Source: Advenella kashmirensis WT001
GTDB taxonomy: Bacteria; Pseudomonadota; Gammaproteobacteria; Burkholderiales; Burkholderiaceae_B
Reading direction: 5' to 3'
Assembly: GCF_000219915.2 (NCBI RefSeq)
Contig: NC_017964.1
Coordinates: 434,001-498,000 of the forward strand
Length of the DNA: 64,000 bases
Positions 8,696 through 18,366 of this stretch are shown piece by piece. The notes under the pieces are model-generated. The model searched no databases, had not been told where the DNA came from, and saw nothing but the letters and a program-made list of their open reading frames with translations. A program made the position numbers and the translations under genes. Each line of letters starts with the position of its first letter. Within the stretch, counting starts at the first letter, position 1.

Positions 8696-10483
8696 ATGTT
8701 GTTCGACAAGAAAACAAGCCGGCTTGCGCTTTCGGCAATCTGCATCAGTGTCGCATTGGCGCTGGGCGCCGGGCAGGCTATGGCGCAGCAGGCGCCCGCT
8801 GCCGCAAGCACTGTCAACCTGCCGGCGCCGCCTACCATCAAGTATGACTACGACATGGATATCTTCCATCCGGTCAGCGCCAAAAACGGTATGGTGGCAT
8901 CCGAACAGCGTCTGGCTACTGAGATCGGACTGGAAATCCTTAAAAAAGGCGGCAATGCGGTCGATGCCGCGGTGGCCGTGGGCTTTGCCCTGGCCGTGGC
9001 ATTGCCCAATGCGGGTAATATTGGCGGTGGCGGGTTTATGATGGTGCACGATGCCAAATCGGGAAAGACCATTGCGCTTGATTTTCGTGAAATGGCCCCG
9101 TCAAAGGCTGGTCGCGACATGTATCTGGATGACAAGGGCCAGGTCATCAATAATAAATCGCTGTATACCCACTTTGCCGTTGGCGTACCGGGTACGGTCA
9201 AAGGGATGGAGCATGCCCTGAAAAAATGGGGCACCATGCCGCTGGCAGAGGTGATGCAGCCAGCCATTGCCCTTGCAGAAAAGGGCTATGCCGTCAGCCC
9301 GACGCTGGCCGAAGCGCTGGCCGTGGAAAAAGACAATCTGGGCAAGTGGGAAAACACCAAGGCCATTTTCTTCAAGGATGACGAACCGCTCAAGGCAGGC
9401 GAGCAACTGGTCATGAAAGATCTGGCCAATTCCATGAAAATGATCGCAGAGCAGGGCAGTGATGCGTTCTACAAGGGTGCCATTGCCGAGCAGATCGTGC
9501 AGGAAATGAGCAAGCATCAGGGTCTGATCAGCAAAGAGGATCTGGCTAATTATAAAGTGGTGGAACGCGAGCCGGTCACCGGCGAATATCGTGGCTACAA
9601 GGTTGTATCCATGCCGCCGCCAAGTTCGGGTGGTATCCACATCATTCAGATGTTGAATGTGCTGGAGCACTTCCCGCTGAACGAATCGGGCCCCAACAGC
9701 GCCAAAACCATTCGACTGATGGCAGAAACCATGAAGCGCGCGTATGCCGACCGGTCCGAATACCTGGGGGATACCGATTTTGTGAAAGTGCCGCAAAAAG
9801 GCCTGATTGCCAAATCCTATGCCGACGAACTGGCCAAACTGGTGGGCGAGGATAAAGTGACGCCTGCCAGGGATATCAAGCCGGGCGCGCCGCAGAAATA
9901 TGAAAGCGACCAGACTACTCATTACTCAGTTGTAGACAAGGACGGCAACGCGGTTGCCGTCACTTATACGCTGAATCTGAATTTCGGTAGCGGGATTGTG
10001 GCTGGCAATACCGGCATTTTGCTGAACAACGAGATGGATGATTTTTCATCCAAGCCGGGCGTGCCCAATGCTTTTGGCCTGATCGGTGGAGAAGCCAATG
10101 CCATTGAGCCTGGCAAGCGGCCGCTGTCGTCCATGACGCCAACCATGGTCCTTAAGGACAACAAGCCGTGGCTGGTGACCGGTAGCCCCGGCGGTGCCCG
10201 CATTATCACAACGGTGTTGCAGACGCTCACCAACAGCATTGATTTTGGCATGAACCCGGCCGTTGCTGCTGCGCTGCCGCGCTTTCACCACCAATGGCTG
10301 CCCGACGAACTGCGGCTGGAACCCGGATTCAGTCCGGATACCATCGAGCTGCTGAAAAAACAGGGCTACAAGGTCGTCGTCAAGCCCACAATGGGCCGCA
10401 CGCAAACCATACAGATTCGTGACAATATGATGTATGGCTATTCTGATCCGCGTAATCCGGATGGCGTTACCCTGGGGTATTGA
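8696..10483 (+). CDS. ggt: Gamma-glutamyltransferase
   Basis: A 595-residue periplasmic gamma-glutamyltranspeptidase that cleaves glutathione and other gamma-glutamyl compounds. The signal peptide ends near QAMAQQA. KKGGNAVDAAVA and GGGGFMMVHD are in the large subunit. The autoprocessing site is QTTHYS, with the predicted nucleophile Thr at about residue 407, and the small subunit has GILLNNEMDDFS, RPLSSMTPT and the glycine loop GSPGGARIITT. The ATG at 8696 follows GAGGAG at 8683-8688. Two terminator-like hairpins follow the gene. Everything required for activity appears intact. Confidence 0.95.
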   Translation: MLFDKKTSRLALSAICISVALALGAGQAMAQQAPAAASTVNLPAPPTIKYDYDMDIFHPVSAKNGMVASEQRLATEIGLEILKKGGNAVDAAVAVGFALAVALPNAGNIGGGGFMMVHDAKSGKTIALDFREMAPSKAGRDMYLDDKGQVINNKSLYTHFAVGVPGTVKGMEHALKKWGTMPLAEVMQPAIALAEKGYAVSPTLAEALAVEKDNLGKWENTKAIFFKDDEPLKAGEQLVMKDLANSMKMIAEQGSDAFYKGAIAEQIVQEMSKHQGLISKEDLANYKVVEREPVTGEYRGYKVVSMPPPSSGGIHIIQMLNVLEHFPLNESGPNSAKTIRLMAETMKRAYADRSEYLGDTDFVKVPQKGLIAKSYADELAKLVGEDKVTPARDIKPGAPQKYESDQTTHYSVVDKDGNAVAVTYTLNLNFGSGIVAGNTGILLNNEMDDFSSKPGVPNAFGLIGGEANAIEPGKRPLSSMTPTMVLKDNKPWLVTGSPGGARIITTVLQTLTNSIDFGMNPAVAAALPRFHHQWLPDELRLEPGFSPDTIELLKKQGYKVVVKPTMGRTQTIQIRDNMMYGYSDPRNPDGVTLGY

Positions 10484-10505
10484 ATCAGGGCGTGAAAGCA
10501 GTTTG

Positions 10506-10535
10506 AACGGCCTGGGCTCTTGCAGGCCGTTTTCT
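10506..10535 (+). terminator. Hairpin after ggt (first)
   Basis: AACGGCCTG (10506-10514) pairs perfectly with CAGGCCGTT (10523-10531), followed by TTCT. The stem is strong but the T-run is short. It lies 23 bases beyond the ggt stop. Confidence 0.6.
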
Positions 10536-10544
10536 ACAGAGAAT

Positions 10545-10575
10545 GGCGGCTGCATTTGCAGTCGCCGTTTTTTTT
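10545..10575 (+). terminator. Rho-independent terminator after ggt (second)
   Basis: GGCGGCTGC and GCAGTCGCC form a stem (10545-10566) with one mismatch, followed by a run of eight T at 10568-10575. This is a textbook intrinsic terminator in tandem with the hairpin just upstream. Confidence 0.85.
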
Positions 10576-10650
10576 GAATGCCTGAGGCGACACCTGAGCG
10601 GTTTGCTTTTGCATTGACCCCAGATCCGTGGGGAAGGCGCCAGGCTATGC

Positions 10651-10764
10651 GTGCGCATCCAAAACCCCAATGCGAAGTATGGCAAGGACAAATTCTGTGT
10701 GCCGCTTTGGTATGATGAGACGGCAAACCTGATGTCGGACATCGTGAAGCACAGCATGGGCTGA
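10651..10764 (+). other. Possible short coding relic between ggt and NMO gene
   Basis: In the 339-base gap after ggt a short open frame reads from a GTG at 10651 to the TGA at 10762. It encodes about 37 residues with a protein-like composition, including KYGKDKFCVPLWYDETANL and SDIVKHSMG. The frame is open from 10618. No family was recognised, and no clear ribosome site precedes it. It may be the 3' end of a lost gene or chance. The rest of the gap holds the two terminators and the NMO promoter region. Confidence 0.2.
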
Positions 10765-10822
10765 CCCGTGCCATGGCTGCATTCGGCCCGGCCGGTCGAG
10801 TAGTCACGCGAAAAGGAACGTC

Positions 10823-11877
10823 ATGAGCAAATCACTTGTCCAATTATTGAATACAACATATCCGCTGATTCAGGCACCGATGGCGGGTGTTTCCACGCCG
10901 GCACTGGCCGCCGCCGTATCTGAAGCCGGTGCGCTGGGCTCATTGGGGCTGGCCTCCGCCTCGCTGGATCAGGCGCGCAGCATGATCACCGAGGTGCAGC
11001 GTCTGACGCGTAATCCGGTCAATATCAATTTTTTCTGTCATCGGCCGACCGCGCCGGATCCGGCGGCCAGCGAGGCATGGTTGGAGCACCTGCGTCCCAT
11101 GTTCGAAGAATTCGGCGCTACGCCGCCATCAGAACTGAAAGACATTTACCGGCCGTTTCCCGATTACCCGGATATGCTAGAACTGGTGCTGGAAACCCGT
11201 CCGGCCGTGGTCAGCTTCCATTTCGGCCTGCCGTCGCAGGAGTACATTGACGCGTTGAAAAACGCCGGCATCGTGCTGATGGCCAGCGCCACTACGCCCG
11301 CAGAGGCCAGGCAGATCGAGGCCGCCGGCATTGATGTACTGGTTGCTCAGGGCTATGAAGCCGGCGGGCATCGGGCGTGTTCGACCCGGAAAACGGCGAT
11401 GCCCAATATGGCACATTTGCCCTGGTGCATATGCTGGCAACCCAATCCGCATTGCCGGTGGTGGCCGCCGGCGGTATCATGGACGGTGCAGCCATCAAGG
11501 CCGCGCTGGCGCTGGGCGCAGCCGGCGTGCAATGTGGTACGGCGTTTGTGCTGTGTCCGGAGTCGGCCGCCAATGCTGCTTACCGCAAGGCCTTGCAAAG
11601 CGAACGCGCTTATGACACCCGGGTGACAACCACACTGTCGGGGCGCGCGGCGCGTGGTTTGCGCAACCGCCTGTATATCGACGAACCGGCCAGCGCCCGT
11701 CCGCCCACCCCTGGCTATTCCATGACCTATGATGCGGCCAAGGCATTGAATGCCGCAGCCAGCGCCAAAGGCAGTGATGACTTTGCCGCACAATGGGCTG
11801 GCCAGGCCGCAGCGCTGGCCCGGCCGATGCCGGCTACGCAAATGGTGCAGACATTGGTCAGGGAGGCCGGCTGGTAA
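10823..11877 (+). pseudogene. Nitronate monooxygenase, one frameshift
   Basis: A class of FMN-dependent nitronate monooxygenase (2-nitropropane dioxygenase family) that oxidises alkyl nitronates. The N-terminal frame starts MSKSLVQLL and has PLIQAPMAGVSTPALAAAVS, then VNINFFCHRP and VVSFHFGLPS. At EAGGHR, near 11374, the frame breaks; the second frame resumes with GVFDPE and [28 protein letters not shown], the FMN phosphate-binding region. One added base restores about 351 residues. Ribosome site: AAAAGGAACGTC before the ATG. Confidence 0.82.
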
Positions 11878-12006
11878 ACCGGCAGGATCATGTGAAATCA
11901 GCCAGTGTGCCCGGCAATGCGTCGGGCGCCTGGCTAACGCGCGAGCGCTATCGTCATCGTGATTATCATTACAAGTGGCATCATCACATGTGTCATCGTG
12001 ATGGCC

Positions 12007-13199
12007 TTATGCGCGCGTTTGATGCCTGCGTAGAATAACGCCTCGCATCAGGAAAATCACCAGGCCGATAAGCGTCATCAGCAGGCCTGCCCATACCGGC
12101 GAGACCAGTCCCAGGCCGGCGGTAATGGTGATGCCGCCCAGCCAGGCCCCCAGGGCGTTGGCGGCATTGAAAGCGGCATGCGTCAGGGCACCCATCAGCG
12201 TGGGCGCCTGCGGGGCGCTCAGCATGATCTGGACCTGCATGGAAGGCACCACCAGCATAGAGCTGAACGCGATGCCGAACATACAGATCAACAGCATCCA
12301 GGAAGTACTTGCTGTCAGGCCAAGTATGACCAATGTAATCAGCACACAGCAAAAACCAATGATGATTCCCTTTTGTTGATATTTATCGGCCAGATAGCCG
12401 CCCAGCAGGTTGCCGCTGGTCATGCCGGCGCCAAAGGTCATCAGGCCACTGGGATCATCGCGGCCGGCAAATGGGCTACATCCGTCACCATGGGGCCAAT
12501 ATAGGTATAGACGGCAAAAATGCTGCTGGTGCCGATGGCGATAATTAGGAGCAGAAACCAGGCTTTGGGCGTTTTCAGGCCACGCAGTTCCTGGCTGACC
12601 GGATTGCCCTTGAGCGCATCCGATTTAGGTAGCCAGCGCCACAGACAACCGAAGGCCGCCAGCCCGAACAGCGCGACCAGCAGATAGGTATTGCGCCAGC
12701 CCAGTACCTGTCCGGCAAAGGTGGCAGCAGGCGCGCCAATGATATTGGCCACCGTCAGGCCCAGCAGGATCAGCGAGACAGCCCTGCCGGTCTTGCTTTT
12801 GCCAACCAGATGGGCGCCGGCCACAACGCCCGCGCCAAAATAGCAGCCATGCGGCAGCCCGGTCAAAAACCGCGCCACGATGAGCCATTCGATAGAGGGT
12901 GCCAGCGCTGACAGCACATTGCCTACAATGAACATGAAAAACAGCAGAAGCAGAAACGGTCGCCGATGCAGTCGTGCGCCTGCCATGGTCAGCAATGGTG
13001 CGCCAGCCACAACGCCAATGGCGTAGGCGGAAATGGCATGACCTGCAGCCGGTATGCTGACCTGCAGATCGCGTACGATCAGGGGCAATATACCCATACT
13101 GGCAAATTCAGTGGTGCCGATACAAAAGCTGCCCAGGGACAGCGCGAGCAGGGCCAGGGCCACGTGTTGTGGCGTCGTGCCGGAGGTTGAAGGTTGCAT
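12007..13199 (-). pseudogene. MFS transporter (AraJ/YdhP-like efflux), one frameshift
   Basis: Twelve-helix major facilitator protein of the DHA1 efflux kind. The first frame, from the ATG at 13199, contains SFCIGTTEFASMGILPLI, typical of AraJ/YdhP/SotB relatives, and six to seven helices. It breaks near 12446, after AAMIPVA; the second frame starts at LMTFGAGMTSGNLLGGYLAD and gives the remaining helices. One missing base between GTGGC and CTGATG would explain it. The substrate is unknown. It lies convergent to the NMO gene. Confidence 0.8.
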
Positions 13200-13244
13200 G
13201 ATGCAGGTAGGTGATAGGGAGTGTGCGGGTGGCTGCCAAGCCGT

Positions 13245-14621
13245 TTAGTCGGTCCGCCAGGACGGATCGTCACTGCCCCAAAGACCGCCAACCTGGGAAA
13301 AACTGGCATGGCTGTCTATGGCAAAGGCAGGACGTGATTGTATAACGATTCCCGATGGGCTGGGCTGGCGCAACTGCCACGGTGACACATCAGCAAGCGC
13401 CATGCCTTTATCAGAGGCAATGCCGCGGGCAAGCAGCCAGTGAGCGGTGGCCAGCAAATGTGCCTGCACGCGCCAGGTGCCGCCTTGTTCGCTGCGCCAT
13501 TTGAGTGCGCGCATAATGCCGGCCGCCAGCAGATAGCCGGTGGCATGATCCAGCGCCTGCGCCGGCAGGGCCCCGGGCGTGGCGCCGTCCGCAGATTCCA
13601 GCATGCCAATGCCGGTCGCTGCCTGCACGATACTGTCAAAGCCGCGCCGCTCGCCCCACGGGCCTGCGAACGTCCAGGCCGACAGTGTTGCGTGAATCAG
13701 ATGAGGGTAGGTTCGGGCCAGCGTCGCACTGTCCAGCCCGAAAGCCGCCAGTGCCTGCGGGCGATAGCCCGTGACCAGTACGTCGGCCGTGCTCAATAAT
13801 TCATGCAGCCTGTGCAAAGCTTCGGGTTCACGCAGGTCGAGCAGAGCAGAGCGTTTGTCTGCTCCGGTGTCCACATGTTGCACCGGCAATTCCGGCATGG
13901 CCGGATTATCAATCCGCAACACATCGCAGCCCAGATAGGCCAGCGTGCGCGTGGCAACCGGTCCGGCAATCACGCGGGTCAGATCCAGCACCCGTGGCCG
14001 CCCCTGCTGCGAGCCGGGCGGTATTGGCGTTTGCGGCGCGATATTGTCTATGGACAGCAGCGGCACGCCAGCGGCTTGCTGCGCTTGTTCCGACTGCTGC
14101 CATTGCGCGGTGTCGCGCACCTTGACGGCAATGCCTCTGGCGGCGGTCACTGTTTCTTCGACATCAATGGCGCGCCACTGCTTGAGCGTATCGGCCAACT
14201 GTTCACGCGGGCACGCATCGGGCAGGCCAAGCGCATCCAGCAGACGCTGGCGGTGATGGGGATAGTTGCCATGCAACCTGACCCAGCCATCTTTGGTTTG
14301 AAAAAAGCCTGAGTGAGACTTGAAGACCGCAGCGTGCTCGCCGTCGATTGTTTGCAATTGATCATTGCGAAAGGCAACCGACACTTGCGCCGGCTCTACC
14401 GTCACGGTCTGCGCCTGGCGCAGATCGGCGGCGGACAATGCGGCCGCAGCCACGGCGCCGCAAGCCAGTTCATTGACCTGCAGATTGGACGGTAAAAAAT
14501 TACCCGTACCCAGTTGCAGATGCTCCCGCACATACTGTGGGGACAGTTGCAAAACGGGCAGCAGTGCACCAAGAAGGCTGTTGGACAGCGGCGCTTGTGG
14601 GTGGCGGGTGGCGTCGGTCAT
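13245..14621 (-). CDS. Family III CoA-transferase (CaiB/BaiF), divergent member
   Basis: A 458-residue protein with the CaiB/BaiF fold. RVLDLTRVIAGPVATRTLAYLGCDVLRID marks the canonical nucleotide-binding N-terminus, but here it lies at about residue 210 rather than at the start, after a first domain of about 200 residues that contains GFFQTKDGWVRLHGNYPHH. WTFAGPWGERRGFDSIVQAATGIG follows. Such two-part members are often annotated as CoA-transferases of unknown substrate. Its start overlaps the nitroreductase stop by four bases (ATGA), so the two are co-translated. Confidence 0.75.
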   Translation of the reverse strand: MTDATRHPQAPLSNSLLGALLPVLQLSPQYVREHLQLGTGNFLPSNLQVNELACGAVAAAALSAADLRQAQTVTVEPAQVSVAFRNDQLQTIDGEHAAVFKSHSGFFQTKDGWVRLHGNYPHHRQRLLDALGLPDACPREQLADTLKQWRAIDVEETVTAARGIAVKVRDTAQWQQSEQAQQAAGVPLLSIDNIAPQTPIPPGSQQGRPRVLDLTRVIAGPVATRTLAYLGCDVLRIDNPAMPELPVQHVDTGADKRSALLDLREPEALHRLHELLSTADVLVTGYRPQALAAFGLDSATLARTYPHLIHATLSAWTFAGPWGERRGFDSIVQAATGIGMLESADGATPGALPAQALDHATGYLLAAGIMRALKWRSEQGGTWRVQAHLLATAHWLLARGIASDKGMALADVSPWQLRQPSPSGIVIQSRPAFAIDSHASFSQVGGLWGSDDPSWRTD

Positions 14622-15331
14622 GAGGCGTTTTCCTGCGCATCAGTGTGAAATACCGTAAATTCGTCTACCTCGATCCGGCTGGTGGAAAATTGATTGGCCG
14701 GGTGTTCGGTATCCTCATAGCCAAGGGAAATACCGCAAGCGATAATCTGGTCGTCAGCGATATGCAGATGGCGCCGAATGATTTCCGGATAGTTGCTCAG
14801 TGCCGCTTGGGGACAGGTATGCAGTCCCAGCGATCTGGCGGCGATCATGATGGTCTGGATAAACATGCCAGTGTCCATCCAGCTGCCGGTCTCCATGTCG
14901 TTGTCCAGCGTAATGAACAGGACAACCGGTGCATCGAAAAACGCAAAATTGCGGCCATGCTGGCGTTTCATGCCGGCCTTGTCCTCACGGGTGATGCCCA
15001 GTGTGTTGTACAGCGACCAGCCGGTTTCGCGACGTCTTGCCAGATAAGGTTCGCGCCATTTTACCGGGTAGTACTGGTATTCGCGCTGTTCCGGCTGGCC
15101 ATTGTCGTGCGCCTGCATCAACGCCTGCGCAAGGGCATCGCGTGCGGCACCGGACACCACATGGACTTTCCAGGGCTGAATATTGCTGCCGCTGGGTGCG
15201 CGCGCGGCGGCATGCAAAATGGTGTGGATGTCTTCGCTGGAAACCGGGTCGGGCAAAAAGCCGCGTACGCTTTTGCGGGTCAGGATTGCCTGCAGGGTTT
15301 CATTTTCGAAGTGGAGGTCTCGGCTATTCAT
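14618..15331 (-). CDS. Nitroreductase family flavoenzyme
   Basis: A 237-residue FMN-dependent NAD(P)H oxidoreductase. The family pattern is clear: RKSVRGFLPDPVSSEDI near the N-terminus, AAARAPSGSNIQPWKVHVV for FMN contact, and GLHTCPQAALSNYPEIIRRHL in the second half. It resembles nitrobenzoate/nitroaromatic reductases. It is the first gene of a two-gene operon with the CoA-transferase that overlaps its stop. A role in modifying a nitro or quinone compound before CoA activation is only a guess. Confidence 0.85.
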   Translation of the reverse strand: MNSRDLHFENETLQAILTRKSVRGFLPDPVSSEDIHTILHAAARAPSGSNIQPWKVHVVSGAARDALAQALMQAHDNGQPEQREYQYYPVKWREPYLARRRETGWSLYNTLGITREDKAGMKRQHGRNFAFFDAPVVLFITLDNDMETGSWMDTGMFIQTIMIAARSLGLHTCPQAALSNYPEIIRRHLHIADDQIIACGISLGYEDTEHPANQFSTSRIEVDEFTVFHTDAQENAS

Positions 15332-15676
15332 GGGAACTCGTCTGGTCGTCGGGCATGGATGTCAATTGAAATACTCAGCCGTCAACACAAAAGACGGCAA
15401 CTTCACTTTACCATTTTTTCAGTACATGCAATATGAGCCGGCGGGGTTCTCGCTTGCGGCAACGGCCATGCGCTAACCCGGCTTTTGCTGGGGCCTGCAT
15501 TTGAAAATGACCATAAATTCTAATGTGAATCGTGTCTATTCTTATCGCAAAAAAAACGTTCCCTATTCAAAGTGCGCTGCGTAGACTTTGTCTGACGGTG
15601 ATCGCCATGGCGCAAACTTATCACAGTTGAAATATCACCGGACAGCCGCAATCAATCACCATAAGGAAACCGTCCT
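15332..15676. promoter_or_regulatory. Divergent promoter region, nitroreductase / sulfonate operon
   Basis: A 345-base spacer with no convincing gene. It separates the nitroreductase start from the first dioxygenase start. From about 15500 it becomes AT-rich (TTCTAATGTGAATCG, TCTTATCGCAAAAAAAAC), consistent with promoter and activator sites for the rightward operon. A CysB- or SsuR-type activator would be expected for sulfonate genes, but I see no site I can assign with confidence. Confidence 0.4.
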
Positions 15677-16639
15677 ATGAGTACGACAGCATTGAAGGTA
15701 AGGGAGCTTCCCGTCAATCAACAGATCCAGGTTCTGCCGCAGTCTGGATATACCGGCGCGCTGATCACCGGCGTTAACCTGACCAAGCCGCTCTCGCGCG
15801 AGCAGATTGCCGCCATACGCGGTGCGCTGAACAAATGGGGCGTGGTGTATTTCCGGGATCAGCACCTGAATCACGCCCAGCATATCGCTTTCGGTCGGCA
15901 GTTTGGCGACGTAACGCCGGGACATCCTTATGAGGGTGATCTGGCGCCCAGCGGTTTCCCGGAAATTCACACTGTCTCGCCGCAGGCCTACCAAAAACGC
16001 TATGGCGATCAGTATCGTCGGCAAGAGGGCGGTAACGGTCCCGGCTGGCACGCAGATGTGACGCCGCTGATCAACCCGCCGGCCTACTCAATTCTGCGCG
16101 CCGAAGTCGTGCCCGAATTCAGCGGCGACACCCACTTTACCAATGTGGCCGCAGCCTATCGCGGTCTGTCCAGGCCAGTGCGCGATCTGATCGACACGCT
16201 GCGCGCCGAACATCGTTTCGGCTCCAATCAGAACGCCGAACGCAGCAACGAGAAAATCGGCGAGTGGGTCCGCAACAAGCCGCTGGCATCGGTGCATCCG
16301 GTGGTGCGGATACACCCGGACACAGGCGAGAAAGTAATTTACGTCAATCCGTCGTTCACGCGCCTCATTGTGGGTGTCTCGGCAAGAGAAAGCCGCCATA
16401 TCCTGGATCTGCTGTTTGAACAGATTGCCAATCCTGTCTACACCGACAGATTCCGCTGGGAGCCTGGGTCCATTGCTTTCTGGGACAACCGCGCAGTGCT
16501 GCATCTGGCACCGCGTGACTTCGAACATCTGGATGTGGCGCGCATATTGCACCGTATAACCCTGGTGGGTGATGTGCCGGTAGGGCCAGCGGGTGAGCGC
16601 TCAACCTCCATTGAGGGTGAGCCGTTTCTGGCGGCATGA
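15677..16639 (+). CDS. TauD/TfdA family 2-oxoglutarate dioxygenase (first copy)
   Basis: A 320-residue Fe(II)/2-oxoglutarate dioxygenase related to taurine dioxygenase TauD and alkylsulfatase AtsK, which release sulfite or sulfate from organosulfur compounds. The metal triad is readable: His125 and Asp127 in GWHADVTP, and His276 in FWDNRAVLHLAP; Arg293 in LHRITLVGD would bind 2-oxoglutarate. It is the first gene of a five-gene operon with an ABC importer and a second dioxygenase clearly paralogous to it (for example VYFRDQHLNHAQHIAF against IFFRNQYLSHEQHVAF). The substrate is not resolved. Confidence 0.88.
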   Translation: MSTTALKVRELPVNQQIQVLPQSGYTGALITGVNLTKPLSREQIAAIRGALNKWGVVYFRDQHLNHAQHIAFGRQFGDVTPGHPYEGDLAPSGFPEIHTVSPQAYQKRYGDQYRRQEGGNGPGWHADVTPLINPPAYSILRAEVVPEFSGDTHFTNVAAAYRGLSRPVRDLIDTLRAEHRFGSNQNAERSNEKIGEWVRNKPLASVHPVVRIHPDTGEKVIYVNPSFTRLIVGVSARESRHILDLLFEQIANPVYTDRFRWEPGSIAFWDNRAVLHLAPRDFEHLDVARILHRITLVGDVPVGPAGERSTSIEGEPFLAA

Positions 16640-16702
16640 GCCGGATGTCGGTCAGTAAGCAGGCCGACGCCGGTTATTAATCTTAAAGCGGACAAAAACA
16701 CA

Positions 16703-17623
16703 ATGGTTTCCCCATCTTCCGGCATTGTTTCATCGGTGGCTGATTACCCGGTCGAACTGCTGGCCCGGCAATCGCCCGCGAACGTATACGACAGCCGCGC
16801 CATTGAACCAGCCGGGCTGGTTGATCCGACAGTCATTGCCCAGACCCGCCAGCCGCCAGGCAGAATTCCTCGCTCGGTGCAACGCTTGCTCGGGCCGCTG
16901 TTGCTATTGGGATTATGGCAGTTACTCAGTTCGGCACAGATTTTTGATGCGCGCACGACGCCAGCGCCATACAGCGTTCTTAGCACTGCCTATGCGCTGC
17001 TGGCCTCAGGCGAATTACAAACGCATTTATGGTCGTCGCTGCAGCGCGTGCTGGCCGGCCTGGCGCTGGGCCTGACAGTCGGTCTGACAGGCGCCATCGC
17101 AAGCGGATTGTCGCGAGCCGGGGAAAACATCGTGGATGCCAATATGGAAATTCTGCGGGCGGTACCCAATTTCGCTTTGTTGCCCGTTCTGATTGCCTGG
17201 TTCGGGATTGGCGAGGATTCAAAGATCATTCTTATCTCTCTGGGCGTGCTGGTGGCCATCTATATCAACACCTACAGCGCAATTCGCAATGTCGATGCAT
17301 CGCTGATAGAGGCGGCCACCACATTAGGCGTGCGACGCCGCGAGATGATTGCGACTGTAATTTTGCCGGGTGCGCTGCCCGGTTTTCTGGTGGGCCTGCG
17401 CATTGCGCTGACCAGTGCCTGGCTGGCGCTAATCTTTGCCGAAACCATCAATGCCCCGTTGGGGCTGGGCCGGATGATGTCCGATGCACGCGAGTATTTC
17501 AGGGTCGATATTATTTTTGTCCTGCTGGCGGTATATGCGATGCTGGGCCTGCTCTCGCTCAGCCTGGTTCGGTATTTGGAATCACGGTTGCTGCAATGGC
17601 GGAGGGTCTTCGATGGCCAGTAA
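16703..17623 (+). CDS. Sulfonate/nitrate-type ABC permease (SsuC/AtsB-like)
   Basis: A 306-residue inner-membrane permease of the SsuC/TauC/AtsB group. An unusually long hydrophilic N-terminus (about 55 residues) precedes the first helix. The conserved loop that docks on the ATPase is present (DASLIEAATTLGVRRREMI), as is EILRAVPNFALLPVLIAWFGIGE. Its end overlaps the ATPase start by 11 bases, so the two are translationally coupled. Confidence 0.85.
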   Translation: MVSPSSGIVSSVADYPVELLARQSPANVYDSRAIEPAGLVDPTVIAQTRQPPGRIPRSVQRLLGPLLLLGLWQLLSSAQIFDARTTPAPYSVLSTAYALLASGELQTHLWSSLQRVLAGLALGLTVGLTGAIASGLSRAGENIVDANMEILRAVPNFALLPVLIAWFGIGEDSKIILISLGVLVAIYINTYSAIRNVDASLIEAATTLGVRRREMIATVILPGALPGFLVGLRIALTSAWLALIFAETINAPLGLGRMMSDAREYFRVDIIFVLLAVYAMLGLLSLSLVRYLESRLLQWRRVFDGQ

Positions 17624-18323
17624 TCCTGCTGCTGTCCAGGTTCAATCACTGGGCAAGCTATTCGGTACCCGCAAGGTGCTTGACGGGTTGTCGCTGACGG
17701 TGGGGCAGGGCGAGTTTGTGGCGCTGCTGGGACGCAGTGGTTCAGGCAAAAGCACCTTTTTGCGTGTGCTGGGCGCGCTAGATGCAGAGATTAGCGGCCA
17801 GGTGCGGGTGCCGGCCAGACGCGCCATTGTGTTTCAGGAACCCAGGCTGTTGCCGTGGCAACGTGTCTTGCGAAATATCACTGTCGGATTGCCCCAGGAC
17901 AGATCCACACGCCAGCGTGCCGTGGAGGCGCTGGATGAGGTGGGGCTGGCGCGCCATGCGCAGGCCTGGCCACGCACATTGTCCGGTGGCGAGGCTCAGC
18001 GCGCCGCACTGGCCCGGGCATTGGTGCGCGAACCGCAATTGCTCTTGCTGGATGAACCCTTCGGTGCGCTTGATGCATTGACACGGTTGCGTATGCATGT
18101 GTTATTGCGCAATTTGTATGAGCGACACAGGCCGGCCGTGCTGCTGGTCACGCATGATGTGGACGAAGCCATGCTGCTGGCCGATCGTGTGCTGGTACTG
18201 ACAGATGGTCATATTGCCTTTGACGAACCCGTTGCCATTGACGATCCGGTGCGACGCAATAGCCCGCGCTTTGCTCAGCTACGCGCTGCGCTGTTGCAGG
18301 AACTGGGTGTTGCGCAAGCCTGA
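17613..18323 (+). CDS. Sulfonate-type ABC transporter ATPase (SsuB/AtsC-like)
   Basis: A 236-residue ABC ATPase. Walker A is LLGRSGSGKST, the Q-loop is AIVFQEPRLLPW, the signature is TLSGGEAQRAALARAL, Walker B is LLLLDEPFGALD and the switch is LLVTHDVDEA. The PRLLPW segment after the Q-loop is typical of SsuB/TauB/NrtD-type ATPases. The ATG at 17613 lies inside the permease gene and follows GGAGGG at 17601-17606, which fixes the start although the frame is open further upstream. Confidence 0.88.
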   Translation: MASNPAAVQVQSLGKLFGTRKVLDGLSLTVGQGEFVALLGRSGSGKSTFLRVLGALDAEISGQVRVPARRAIVFQEPRLLPWQRVLRNITVGLPQDRSTRQRAVEALDEVGLARHAQAWPRTLSGGEAQRAALARALVREPQLLLLDEPFGALDALTRLRMHVLLRNLYERHRPAVLLVTHDVDEAMLLADRVLVLTDGHIAFDEPVAIDDPVRRNSPRFAQLRAALLQELGVAQA

Positions 18324-18366
18324 GCAGAATAATTTTTTCGTGATCAATTCACAAGGAGAGGTCGCC

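Noticed and set aside
9101..9922. 273-codon minus-strand frame inside ggt
   Set aside because: It overlaps the conserved gamma-glutamyltransferase on the opposite strand; the composition is that of an antisense shadow.
10046..10807. 253-codon minus-strand frame over the ggt end and terminators
   Set aside because: It reads through two terminator hairpins and the ggt 3' end, and no domain is recognisable.
14645..15436. 263-codon plus-strand frame over the nitroreductase gene
   Set aside because: Shadow of the nitroreductase on the other strand; no motif of its own.
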